DNA from: a virus
Virus record (IMG/VR): IMGVR_UViG_3300042472_000180
Coordinates: 1-28,004 of that record
DNA length: 28,004 nucleotides
Reading direction: 5' to 3' (one strand)
The translations under genes were made by a program, and so were the position numbers. Below, piece by piece: positions 1-8,177 of the stretch (position 1 is its first letter; the number at the start of each line of letters is the position of its first letter). The notes below the pieces were generated by a model. The model had not been told where the DNA came from and did no database searches. It worked only from the letters and a program-made list of their open reading frames with translations.

Positions 1-75
1 CTGAGTCGCTTCCCTTAATTGTTTCTTGAGGGGCTTGACATCTGCATCGAGTATGATCTTATTTTCTTCAGCCAT
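1..75 (-). CDS. Probable tail tape measure protein, N-terminus only
   Basis: An ATG at 75 opens a minus-strand frame that runs off the left window edge. Only 25 residues are visible, beginning MAEENKIILDADVKPLKKQL. A charged start with a short 'I-I-L-D-A-D' strand followed by a basic amphipathic helix (K-x-L-K-K-Q-L-R-E-A) is how many Bacteroidota phage tape measure proteins begin. Its position at the end of a tail gene block fits. A tape measure protein sets tail length and is threaded through the tail tube. Most of the gene lies outside the window, so length, coiled coils and membrane segments cannot be checked; another tail protein remains possible. Confidence 0.5.
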   Translation of the reverse strand, partial: MAEENKIILDADVKPLKKQLREATQ

Positions 76-97
76 TGGTGTGGGTTTTTAAAGGTTA

Positions 98-118
98 GGG
101 GAATCGTTTTGATTCCCC
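98..118. terminator. Perfect 8-bp inverted repeat between tail genes
   Basis: GGGGAATC and GATTCCCC flank a 5-nt loop. On the minus strand the hairpin follows the stop codon of the 46-aa gene and precedes the probable tape measure start. The sequence after it on that strand (TAACCTTTAAAAACCC) has no proper U-tract, so it may be a weak terminator, an RNA-stability hairpin or a translational spacer rather than an efficient terminator. Confidence 0.5.
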
Positions 119-123
119 ATGTT

Positions 124-264
124 TTATTCTGCTTCTTCCTTCGGGTTCTGCTCCTGCACTTGCTGTGCTAGGAATTGGATGAAGGACATCCCGTACTTGG
201 TAGGCAACTCTTGTGCCCATGCTTCTAGCATTTTGATTTGGTCTTCTGTTAGGGTAATTTTCAT
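124..264 (-). CDS. Small hypothetical protein, 46 aa, coupled to the fibre gene
   Basis: The ATG at 264-262 overlaps the TGA of the fibre gene in an ATGA tetranucleotide, so translation is probably coupled. The protein is 46 residues, acidic, and predicted helical, starting MKITLTEDQIKMLEAWAQEL and ending in an acidic QEQNPKEEAE tail. It lies between the tail fibre and the probable tape measure gene. No family is recognised; a small tail-assembly or fibre-attachment accessory would fit the position, but nothing in the sequence proves it. Confidence 0.6.
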   Translation of the reverse strand: MKITLTEDQIKMLEAWAQELPTKYGMSFIQFLAQQVQEQNPKEEAE

Positions 265-3200
265 TTGATTTGGTTTTTAAGTGAATTGATTTGTTCTTGT
301 TGTTCTTGTATTGCTTTGACCAATGTGGCCACGATTGCGTTATAATTTAAGCCTATGAATTTGGCATCTTCTTCCCCATTTTCTACATAGGCCTGCGGAA
401 TAAATTCTTTGACTTCCTGAGCGATAAATCCAAGTTCTTTATTTCCTTCGGATTCATCATCTTTCATTCTGTACAAAGTAGGCTTTAAACCTAAAATTGC
501 ATCTAGTCCAATTGTAGATTCTTCAAAATCCTTCTTTTTATTAATATCAGATAAGGCAGTATACGCTCCTGATGATGGGTTAATACTTCCTACATCATTA
601 CCAAAATAATTAAATCTTAATTGATTTGATGCAGCGGAATAGGTGTTCATTAACCACCATCTACTTTGTGCATCATTCCAAAATTTATAACCTCCACCAT
701 ATTGTGTTTCTACTCCTCCCGATTGAACTTGAACTACCCCCCCCGAAGTGATGCGCATTCGTTCGGATATCGCTCCAACAGTTCCCGTTCCAAAAGCTAA
801 ATCACCCGAACTTCCTCCTGTTCTTACATAATTAATAAAAGCACCTTGACTATTGGTTGCTGAATCATAATTCCTAAACCAATTTATACCGAAGTTATTT
901 GCTCCATCATTGAATGTATTGTATAGCCTATAATTAGCTTGATTTGCCGTAGAAGATTTTATCTCCATCAAATCATTAGGACTATCCGTGCCTATGCCTA
1001 CGTTGCCTGTGTCATATCTTACAGTTAATTTTGGGGATTCACTTCCTTGATAAGATATAAGTCTAAAATGGCCATCAACAGCAGCCTTCAGCATCCATCC
1101 ACCCGCATCATTATTAGATTGAACTAAATATAATTGTGGCACATCTGTAGCAGGTACAATATTTAAACGCCTTAATAATGCCCCACTACTAGCCGTTCCA
1201 ATGCCTACATTGCCTGTAACTCTCTTAAAGGTCATTAAAGGAGAATCTAAACCGCTGTTCACAGCATCAAGACGCAAATCACCATTGACGGCCGTATCAA
1301 GTTTAAAGGTAAATCCAAAAGTAGGATTGCCTTCATCTCTTATTGCAATTACAGGAGCATAACTAACACTTGAGGGGGCAAGAATATGTAGTTTTCCCGC
1401 AGTTGGTGAAACACCGATTCCCACGCTACTTGAAAAGGTAGCTGCGCCTGTGGAGGCTATGGATAATCTTACAGTTCCATTTGTTTGTATTTCTGCTGCT
1501 GTTGAATTACCGCTTCCAAAAATTGATGCATAAGGAGTTGAACCATTTACTAAAGTTCCTCCAACACTACTTTCAACACAAAATTGTGCTAATCCACCTG
1601 TATTTCTTAAATCAACACCAATTTGAAATGATGTTGTAGCATTTGTACTTTTTAATAATGTGCCTCCATTTCCAACTGTTGAAGTGATTAATCCGCTAAA
1701 ACTAGCACTAGTCCCGTTCAAAGCACCTGTCAAAGTTCCACCTGCTAGGGGAAGGTATGCACTAAGGTTTGAAGTGGAGGCGATTGTTGCATCCGCATCA
1801 GGAAAAGTATAGGTTCGATATGCCGAATTATTGAAACTAAAAATGCATCCGTTATTTAAATTTTTTGTAAAATATAAATTATTTGAGTTGTTAAATCCTA
1901 TATGATTAAATCCACTTTGACCTTGTGCCGTTCCTGTGAAGTTTCTTAAAATAGTAATATTTGAAGCACCTTCAGCAGCTATTCTTATAGACCCACTTCC
2001 TACATTCAATGTTCCCGATATAGTGCCACCTGTTAAGGGTAGGTATGCACTCAGGTCTGAAGTCAGGGACAAAGTGCCATCAGCATTAGGGAGGGTATAG
2101 GTTCTAGTAACAGAATCAGCAATACTATTCAAACTCAAAATAGCACCACGAAAAACACCTGCCCCTGTTGTCTGATAAAAATTAAATTGGTTAGTAGTTC
2201 CTGAACCTATAGTGCCGTATCCATTTACCAAAGGGAAAATAGTATTGCTTTCCAAATTTATTACCCCTGCATTTGACCCTGAACCATTTACATTTACTGC
2301 ACTTGATGTAATGTTATAGACTCCTAAATCTACATTTGCTGCTGCACCTGTGTAAGGAACATAAGTAGAAGCAGCACTTCCTGTAGTTAGGTAGGTTGAA
2401 TTGTCATAGCTTATAGTAGTACCGCTTATCTTGACAAATCCTGTTCCATTCAAAGCATTCTGCTTCCCGTTAAATGTAGTCCAATCAGCACTACTCAAAG
2501 CACCTCGATTTGAAGAACTTGCAGTAGGTAGGTTGAAGGTGTGGGTAGAAGTTGAACTTGAGATATTGAAGTCTGTTCCACTAGTCCCTGTAGCGAAGTT
2601 CTGCACCTGAGCAGTCAAGCCATTTAAAGCCGTCAAGCCTGTGGTGAATGTGGTAATGATTTGACAAAGGGTGTTGTTCTCCGTGTGGAGGGTTATAGTT
2701 CTTCCTGAGTGGGTTACATAGTACCTCAAAGCTAGCCTATCTGTAAGGGCTAGGGTAGTAGTAGGAACTGCCAAAGCAGAGAAGTAAGGAGTGGTGCTAG
2801 TACCAAATGCTATGAGTTCAGGAGTGCCTGAATTTGATGCTATCAAAGTAGCTGTTCCTCCTGAGTTTACTTTGTAAAGTTCAATATAAAAGCTAGGAGT
2901 ACCTCCTGCTGAAGATGCCTGTAGATATGTTTCAAAATTCCAATTCCCTGCAGGGATTTCTAGCAAAGCAGGATCACCTGCATCAGTAATGAAGGAAGCT
3001 ATATATCCATCAGCATTGATAGTGAAGTCTGTACCTGCACCTAGAATAGGTGTCTTATTCATTTCAAGATAAGCCACACCCCCGATAGTACCCTGAGATA
3101 CTGATCCATTTAGGTAGTAGTTAACCGAAGAACCGCCACCACCTCCACCTTGAGGAAAGTCTGCTAGGCTACCATCTCCACGAATGTATTGGGATACTGT

Positions 3201-3443
3201 TCCTGCACCTACTACAGAGATATTCCCTGAAGTAGTTACGGGACTATTGGTGACAGTGAAAGCCGAAGGCATAGAAAGACCTACAGAAGTGACCCCTACA
3301 TCTAGGTTGTCCTGCATCCAATCCTGTAAGGTGGAAACAGTTACTTTGTTCGTAGTGGTAGCACCGCTTGCTACTATAGGTAGAACATCATTGTTAGCAA
3401 TGTTTATGCGCTCTACTAGTTGACTTATTCTCTTATCTGCCAT
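261..3443 (-). CDS. Tail fibre/spike protein with C-terminal peptidase S74 chaperone domain
   Basis: A 1060-aa structural protein. The N-terminus (MADKRISQLVERINIANNDV) is of the type that attaches fibres to the virion. A run of six glycines lies near residues 99-104. The long middle is Ser/Thr/Gly/Asn-rich, as in beta-rich trimeric fibres, with recurring 'LSAYLPL-x-GGT' and 'GNVGIGT' units. The last ~96 residues match the intramolecular chaperone (peptidase S74) domain: S965-D-I-N-K-K-K, then 'GLKPTLYRMK', 'ELGFIAQEV', and a coiled-coil end (IQEQQEQINSLKNQIK). In this family the domain trimerises, folds the fibre and cuts itself off before the conserved Ser; Ser965 and a following Lys (969-971) are the candidate dyad. 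It is likely the receptor-binding fibre. Confidence 0.88.
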   Translation of the reverse strand: MADKRISQLVERINIANNDVLPIVASGATTTNKVTVSTLQDWMQDNLDVGVTSVGLSMPSAFTVTNSPVTTSGNISVVGAGTVSQYIRGDGSLADFPQGGGGGGSSVNYYLNGSVSQGTIGGVAYLEMNKTPILGAGTDFTINADGYIASFITDAGDPALLEIPAGNWNFETYLQASSAGGTPSFYIELYKVNSGGTATLIASNSGTPELIAFGTSTTPYFSALAVPTTTLALTDRLALRYYVTHSGRTITLHTENNTLCQIITTFTTGLTALNGLTAQVQNFATGTSGTDFNISSSTSTHTFNLPTASSSNRGALSSADWTTFNGKQNALNGTGFVKISGTTISYDNSTYLTTGSAASTYVPYTGAAANVDLGVYNITSSAVNVNGSGSNAGVINLESNTIFPLVNGYGTIGSGTTNQFNFYQTTGAGVFRGAILSLNSIADSVTRTYTLPNADGTLSLTSDLSAYLPLTGGTISGTLNVGSGSIRIAAEGASNITILRNFTGTAQGQSGFNHIGFNNSNNLYFTKNLNNGCIFSFNNSAYRTYTFPDADATIASTSNLSAYLPLAGGTLTGALNGTSASFSGLITSTVGNGGTLLKSTNATTSFQIGVDLRNTGGLAQFCVESSVGGTLVNGSTPYASIFGSGNSTAAEIQTNGTVRLSIASTGAATFSSSVGIGVSPTAGKLHILAPSSVSYAPVIAIRDEGNPTFGFTFKLDTAVNGDLRLDAVNSGLDSPLMTFKRVTGNVGIGTASSGALLRRLNIVPATDVPQLYLVQSNNDAGGWMLKAAVDGHFRLISYQGSESPKLTVRYDTGNVGIGTDSPNDLMEIKSSTANQANYRLYNTFNDGANNFGINWFRNYDSATNSQGAFINYVRTGGSSGDLAFGTGTVGAISERMRITSGGVVQVQSGGVETQYGGGYKFWNDAQSRWWLMNTYSAASNQLRFNYFGNDVGSINPSSGAYTALSDINKKKDFEESTIGLDAILGLKPTLYRMKDDESEGNKELGFIAQEVKEFIPQAYVENGEEDAKFIGLNYNAIVATLVKAIQEQQEQINSLKNQIK

Positions 3444-3448
3444 ATCGA

Positions 3449-5626
3449 TTAAATATAAAATCTAGAAGTTCCGTTTTCTTGTAGCATATAGAAGTCATCT
3501 TCAAGAAGGATGTAGTCATAGTCTACAGGACTGATGTTTCTCAGGATCTTGAATAGGGATACATAGGAAAGCCCGTTCGCTATTGGGTTATATTTATCCA
3601 CCTTCTCAAGTTGAAAGAAGTGAACCCCTACCTTCACAATAGTCCTAAAATCTAGGTTCATGATGTCCGTAGGTGTCAAGTAGAAATACCCCTCAAGAAG
3701 CCTACTATTCCTGTCACCTATCGAAGTGATCAGTCCTTCATAGTATTCCTTGTATAGGTTAACTCCTGGATATACACCAATCGAGAAATAGACCTCCCTA
3801 GGGTTAGCGAAAAGCACATCTGTATTCGGTGCTATAGGATCATCTAGGTGACCTGCATACGGGTAGGCTGTGTAGGTCACATCTACATTCCCTGCATATC
3901 TTATCTTCCAAGCAGGGCACGCTACCTGTGGCTTCCAATAGGCTATACGAGGCTTGAAGTTATCAGGTATTTTGACCCCATTTTCTACCTTGTATAGGTG
4001 AATCATGATCTGCCCTGCTACCTGCTCCCTCATTACAGGTGGACTGAAGACCACCTTCACAGTCTTTGTGTCTAGAATAAAGTCATTGTCTATGATGGTT
4101 CTAGATTCCCCATAGGCTTGATTGAACTTAGTCTTGTAGGAAGTACTCCAATAGTCGGCATCATCATCAAATGTAAGCCTATATTCCTTGGCTGAAAGTT
4201 CGGATAGTGGTGTGATTGAGATCTCTTTGCTTTGATCTAGCTTATCACTCCAATCTAGTGCCTGATCCTTGAAGGTTCTGTAGAATTCATTGTATGGGAT
4301 TATCTCTAGGACATTTGTCCGAAGCCTGTCCTGTGTCACATACAAGTTGTACATAGAAATGATAGACTTCAAGAAGTCACGCTGCTTCAAGGATTTTGGA
4401 AGGGTGTATTCTATTTTCATAGTATCCCCCTGCTCAAGTTCTACTGCCACGGGTACTGTGTTGCCTATCTTGAAAGATCCTATAGGTGCTACTACTACCT
4501 CTGTCTGAAGTTGTGTATTCGTTCCTGATCCTGCAATCTCTCCCTTCAATCGGATCTCAAAATAGTCATCAAAAGCAAGGTCTATGCCTCCTGTGATTTC
4601 TACATCCCATAGATAAAATTGACCTACTGAAATGAAATTCACATTCCTAGAAGAAAACAAAATTTCAGATCCATTCTTCAATACTGAGATAGTCCACACA
4701 TTCTCTGTGAATGCCTGCAAGGATTCGAAAGATAGCCTTAGATTCAAGGTCAAACCCGTGTTCAGGTTCTGTGTCTTATTCCATCTAAACCTAGTCCCTG
4801 AGTTTTGGATCGTGAACCCTGAAGCTAAGGTGCTACTGAAATTCAATAGCCTTGAGAAGGATGCATCTGTAGTGACTTCCTGCTGATAAAGTACAGGAGT
4901 CTGATGTAGAAGGGTGGTGCTTTCCTTGGTGATGGTCTTCTCTGCCGTGATCAAAAGTAGCTTTCTGAAATAGACTGAACTGAAGATCGGGGCAGTCACT
5001 TGGAAGTTAGCCTCAGCAAAGATCCTCTTTAGAATCTCACTTACAAATACAGCAGGTTTGAAATTGGTGATAGGAAAGGTGACATTGCCATCTGTTGAAT
5101 AGCCATAGTCTACCAAGGGATAGACATAATTGGAAGCACCATCTACCCAATCTGTCCTACTCCAAGAAGCCTCTATATTGGTTCTATTCCAAACATGGTC
5201 ATAGTCATCAAAATCAAGATCCGCTAGAGTCTTATCTCCTAGTTCGTGAAGAATGTCCCGAAGCCTTCCGAACATATTCACCTCATATACTATGTCCCCT
5301 GATTTGGAGTTGATCTTCATCATCCTTAGAACTCCATCAAAGATTTTGACATTATCAAGGAAGATCTGCGCCTGTGCCTGCTTTGCAGGGTTAAAGTTCT
5401 GTCCTATGTTTACATCACCGACTATGTAGTCATTGCTTACAGAGATGTCAAAGATATTCCCGAATAGCTGCTGATTCTTTGCCGTACTTGGTAGGGTTAA
5501 TGTCTTTGAATAGGATGTATTTCTTCTCTCAATGTCGCTAACATCAGCCACAGAGAAGGTGAATTCTACATCTATATCACCTAGGGTATCAGCCTCAATT
5601 CCTTCTACAAATAGCCGTGCGCTCAT
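3449..5626 (-). CDS. Tail protein, 725 aa, probably tail tip/baseplate
   Basis: A large beta-rich protein, beginning MSARLFVEGIEADTLGDIDV, that starts in an ATGA overlap with the upstream 393-aa tail gene and ends just before the fibre gene. The N-terminal 100 or so residues include 'SYSKTLTLPSTAKNQQLFGN', a stretch I associate with tail proteins of Bacteroides and flavobacterial siphoviruses. The middle (about 400-520) has many aromatic and acidic residues. Position between gp10-like/tail proteins and the fibre suggests a tail tip or baseplate component that joins tube to fibre. No enzymatic motif is seen. The tail assignment is firm from context; the precise role is inferred. Confidence 0.65.
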   Translation of the reverse strand: MSARLFVEGIEADTLGDIDVEFTFSVADVSDIERRNTSYSKTLTLPSTAKNQQLFGNIFDISVSNDYIVGDVNIGQNFNPAKQAQAQIFLDNVKIFDGVLRMMKINSKSGDIVYEVNMFGRLRDILHELGDKTLADLDFDDYDHVWNRTNIEASWSRTDWVDGASNYVYPLVDYGYSTDGNVTFPITNFKPAVFVSEILKRIFAEANFQVTAPIFSSVYFRKLLLITAEKTITKESTTLLHQTPVLYQQEVTTDASFSRLLNFSSTLASGFTIQNSGTRFRWNKTQNLNTGLTLNLRLSFESLQAFTENVWTISVLKNGSEILFSSRNVNFISVGQFYLWDVEITGGIDLAFDDYFEIRLKGEIAGSGTNTQLQTEVVVAPIGSFKIGNTVPVAVELEQGDTMKIEYTLPKSLKQRDFLKSIISMYNLYVTQDRLRTNVLEIIPYNEFYRTFKDQALDWSDKLDQSKEISITPLSELSAKEYRLTFDDDADYWSTSYKTKFNQAYGESRTIIDNDFILDTKTVKVVFSPPVMREQVAGQIMIHLYKVENGVKIPDNFKPRIAYWKPQVACPAWKIRYAGNVDVTYTAYPYAGHLDDPIAPNTDVLFANPREVYFSIGVYPGVNLYKEYYEGLITSIGDRNSRLLEGYFYLTPTDIMNLDFRTIVKVGVHFFQLEKVDKYNPIANGLSYVSLFKILRNISPVDYDYILLEDDFYMLQENGTSRFYI

Positions 5627-6804
5627 ATTACTTGTCGGGGGTTAGAAAGTTGAAGTTCCACATCTAGTTCAATATTGAAGACCTTATCAGAAGCAGTCTT
5701 CTTGACCTCATAGCTAGTAGGCATAGGCTTGACAGGAATCCATGAAGGGGTGATATAGTTATCATTCACCACATTCAAGAATACCAAAGGGGAAGAATGC
5801 AGTTCACGAAGTAGTTCCGCCTGGGAATCTGTTAGATAGTCTGAAATGATCTTCCAATTCTGTGTTTCATTTGTGTAGTAGATCGGATTGATATTTTTGA
5901 CCACGATCCCATCAGCCTCATAGATATCCCCTGAATAGTTCCTTTCATATCCCTTCTTTTCAATCTGAAAACTAGTCTTATTCACTAGGTCAAAGTTGAA
6001 GAAATCAAAAGCCCCGTATTTGTTTAGGTAAGCTATGCGCATAGGATCATACTTTCCACAGGATTGGGTGAATAGGGTAGCAAATTTGTATCTTCTTGCA
6101 GATCCGTTATTCCAATTCACAAATAACTGAATTGATTCTACATTTGATCCGTAGGTCATGGGAGTGATCTTGAAATAGGTCACACTTGTAGTAGCTACTG
6201 CCGAAGGTGTGATATAGTAGGTTGCTGTAGTAGCGTTTGTGTAGGTGACTAGCAGTTCACAATTAGTCAAAAGCCCTGTATTGATAAAGGATATGATCTG
6301 TGAATCTGATTCCCTTACTTTGATGGTAGTCCAATCTGATAAAGGCTTGTATACAGTATTGCTAGATCCCCAATATTGTGCCTGATTTGCATACCAATTT
6401 TTTAATTCTAGCAGAGGCAAAGCACCTGCAAAAGCATACTTAGTAGAACTCACTACCTCACTAGCCAAAACTATCACGAACTCCCCACCTACTTCATAGT
6501 ACTCATAGCACTTCAGGTAGAAGCCCTTGATCACATTGGTAGAACTAGATGAATTTGCAGTCTCATAGAATCCCTTGGAATAGGTGAAATCTACAGAGAC
6601 ATACTTAGAAACATCAAATTCTACAGGATCTCCTGCATCAGCAGGGCTATCATAGTAGGCAGTAGTTACCAATTCATTTGCTGCATTGTATACCTTAACC
6701 ACATACTTGAATCCGATCTCTTCTGAGTTCGTGCTGCTTATGCTGTAGTTTATCCTGTTGAATGCAGGTAGGATATTTATGCTAGGTTGGGTGAGGGTGA
6801 TCAT
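5623..6804 (-). CDS. Tail protein, 393 aa
   Basis: A beta-rich protein rich in Tyr, Thr, Ser and Asn, with no signal peptide or membrane segment. Start and stop both sit in ATGA overlaps (6801-6804 with the gp10-like gene, 5623-5626 with the 725-aa tail gene), so it is the middle of a tightly coupled tail operon. The segment 'KYDPMRIAYLNKYGAFDFFN' around residues 250-270 is of a kind seen in distal tail proteins of Bacteroidota phages, where a Cys-Gly-x-Tyr precedes a 'YLNxxGxxDxFxF' stretch. A distal-tail or baseplate role is inferred; no enzymatic activity is suggested. Confidence 0.6.
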   Translation of the reverse strand: MITLTQPSINILPAFNRINYSISSTNSEEIGFKYVVKVYNAANELVTTAYYDSPADAGDPVEFDVSKYVSVDFTYSKGFYETANSSSSTNVIKGFYLKCYEYYEVGGEFVIVLASEVVSSTKYAFAGALPLLELKNWYANQAQYWGSSNTVYKPLSDWTTIKVRESDSQIISFINTGLLTNCELLVTYTNATTATYYITPSAVATTSVTYFKITPMTYGSNVESIQLFVNWNNGSARRYKFATLFTQSCGKYDPMRIAYLNKYGAFDFFNFDLVNKTSFQIEKKGYERNYSGDIYEADGIVVKNINPIYYTNETQNWKIISDYLTDSQAELLRELHSSPLVFLNVVNDNYITPSWIPVKPMPTSYEVKKTASDKVFNIELDVELQLSNPRQVI

Positions 6805-7445
6805 TTGCTTATTTTTAAAATGAGTGAATCGCTTCCAATGGTTTGGATATCGACATTGAATTCAGGGGTAGCTTCATCAATTGATTTCTTAATGAATTGC
6901 CTTCCTTCAATACCATATTTTTTGATGTAGTAGGCTAGTCTTTTTGCACTAGTTGAGATCTGTGGAAGAACCTGTCTACCTTCCATGCTTTCATCTCCTG
7001 AGTTTATTCTTAGGTTACTTGCATCTATCTCCATGTTCTTTCTCTGCATCCATCCTTCCAATTGTTTCAAGGCTTCCAAAGGCATCCCATAGGTTTTGAA
7101 TTGATAGTATCTACCTTCCTCATTCTTGTAGGTCTTTCGCTTGTTTTGAATACCCCTCACACCCTTATCTATGTAGTCGGCATAGTCTACCCCTACTTTG
7201 ATTTCAAGCCTGTATCCTGTCCTTGTTTCGCTTACTCCAATGACTGAAAAAGAGGATGCTAATTTGCCCTGATCCGCAGGTGAGTATTTGGCTAGGTTAT
7301 CTACTAGATTGATCCCTAGCTTCTCCATAGCGTTCTTGACATTTGCCACAAGTGTGCCCTCTACCTTAGCTATGTATTCACTAGGCTTGAGTTTCCTTCC
7401 TCCTATTACTAGGTCTGCTACTTGAGTTTCTGTTGCAACTGCCAT
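6801..7445 (-). CDS. HK97 gp10-like head-tail/tail completion protein
   Basis: A 214-aa protein with the core pattern of the HK97 gp10 group: an N-terminal amphipathic helix (residues 30-60), 'YSPADQGKLASSF', a beta strand, then 'VGVDYADYIDKGVRG'. The 'tGxLa-SF' and 'Y-a-xyi-e-xG' elements are the recognisable signature. In tailed phages this group sits at the head-tail junction or completes the tail. It is longer than the usual 110-150 aa because of a C-terminal extension (about residues 140-214). Its start overlaps the -1 frame of the chaperone gene by 28 nt, so it belongs to the same transcript. Confidence 0.6.
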   Translation of the reverse strand: MAVATETQVADLVIGGRKLKPSEYIAKVEGTLVANVKNAMEKLGINLVDNLAKYSPADQGKLASSFSVIGVSETRTGYRLEIKVGVDYADYIDKGVRGIQNKRKTYKNEEGRYYQFKTYGMPLEALKQLEGWMQRKNMEIDASNLRINSGDESMEGRQVLPQISTSAKRLAYYIKKYGIEGRQFIKKSIDEATPEFNVDIQTIGSDSLILKISK

Positions 7446-7684
7446 TTTTTGTACTGCGCTTCTTTGTCTTTGTTATAATCCTTCAAATATGCTAGGGTAT
7501 TCAGGTACTCGATCACCCTGAGATCATAGGCTGCATTTACTGTGATATTTTGGAAGTCTGCAACTTGCTTAGTGCTAAATACCCACCCCCACCTTGCCAT
7601 AAATCCACTACCTTTTTCCCCATCTCCTGATTCTGCATTGAGAAGGTTATTGTATTGCTTATTAATTCGCTGAATAGTTGACAA
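7418..7684 (-). CDS. -1 frameshift extension of the tail assembly chaperone (88 residues)
   Basis: This frame begins with a TTG at 7684 inside the upstream coding sequence and has no leader of its own. A TAG in the same frame lies only a few codons upstream of the T-run. Its first 148 nt overlap the zero frame, then it continues 119 nt beyond the zero-frame stop and overlaps the gp10-like start. The product would be residues 155-242 of the fusion and is rich in Trp, Lys and Gln (for example GFMARWGWVF and KKWQLQQKLK). The pattern matches a GT-type extension that recruits tail tube or tape measure protein. It is most unlikely to be an independent gene. Confidence 0.7.
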   Translation of the reverse strand: MSTIQRINKQYNNLLNAESGDGEKGSGFMARWGWVFSTKQVADFQNITVNAAYDLRVIEYLNTLAYLKDYNKDKEAQYKKWQLQQKLK

Positions 7685-8145
7685 AAAAAAAGCATACAGC
7701 TATATACTTCTATAAATTTTGCCCCTAGCAAATCATCAGCCACCACATCATGAGGAACTACCCCATAGCCTTGATACTTATCACCCTGCATAGGAAGAAA
7801 GAAGCAGGCAGCAATCTTATTGATCTGCATGATCTCCCCACTGAATGAAAGGATATCTATGTACTGCCCTGCCGTGATCTCGTGTAGTTCAAAGCAGAAC
7901 TTGTATCTGTTATCTCCTACCTGCAAATAGTCCACAGGCTTGGTCTCAGGGATGTTGTCAAAGAAGGATAACTTCTCTGCGTACTCATGCAAGAGATCTC
8001 TGTATTTGAAATCATCATAGAATTCTTCATCCTTACCCTCCACGATTGCAAGCATTTTTTGCTGCTTCTCGATTATGTTCAGATTTGAGTTTGTCTCGAT
8101 ATCGTACAGGCTAATGAACTGCCCTACTGTAAGTTTATCCCACAT
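7537..8145 (-). CDS. Putative tail assembly chaperone, zero-frame product (202 aa)
   Basis: The protein starts MWDKLTVGQFISLYDIE and is acidic and helical, as expected for a gpG-like tail assembly chaperone. Codons around residues 151-155 read CTT TTT TTT TGT through a run of nine T. A -1 slip there joins the first 154 residues to the overlapping frame described separately, giving a 242-aa fusion. Producing a short and a long form by frameshifting is typical of tail assembly chaperones, which coat the tape measure protein during tail formation. An unusual point is its position directly after the terminase large subunit, not next to the tape measure gene. The chaperone name rests on the frameshift architecture, acidity and context, not on a firm sequence match. 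Confidence 0.6.
   Translation of the reverse strand: MWDKLTVGQFISLYDIETNSNLNIIEKQQKMLAIVEGKDEEFYDDFKYRDLLHEYAEKLSFFDNIPETKPVDYLQVGDNRYKFCFELHEITAGQYIDILSFSGEIMQINKIAACFFLPMQGDKYQGYGVVPHDVVADDLLGAKFIEVYSCMLFFCQLFSELISNTITFSMQNQEMGKKVVDLWQGGGGYLALSKLQTSKISQ
7684..7690 (-). other. Programmed -1 ribosomal frameshift slip site (T TTT TTT)
   Basis: Nine consecutive T on the minus strand (7691-7683) give the heptamer T-TTT-TTT in the zero frame, so both tRNAs can re-pair after a one-base backward slip. After the slip the next codon is TTG (7684-7682) in the frame that stays open to 7418. The zero frame itself ends at 7537. No stimulatory downstream structure was worked out. Confidence 0.7.
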
Positions 8146-8177
8146 AGCTAGAAATATATTTTTAAGGTTTGATGTAT

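Noticed and set aside
3184-3423. Plus-strand open frame inside the fibre gene
   Set aside because: It lies opposite a well-supported fibre N-terminus and its product has no recognisable features; a shadow of the minus-strand gene.
261-3443. Diversity-generating retroelement in the fibre
   Set aside because: Internal repeats are fibre-type folding repeats; no template/variable repeat pair or reverse transcriptase is in the window.
7418-7684. Independent gene starting with TTG at 7684
   Set aside because: No ATG or leader; it is entered from the upstream frame by the T-run, so it is listed as a frameshift extension.
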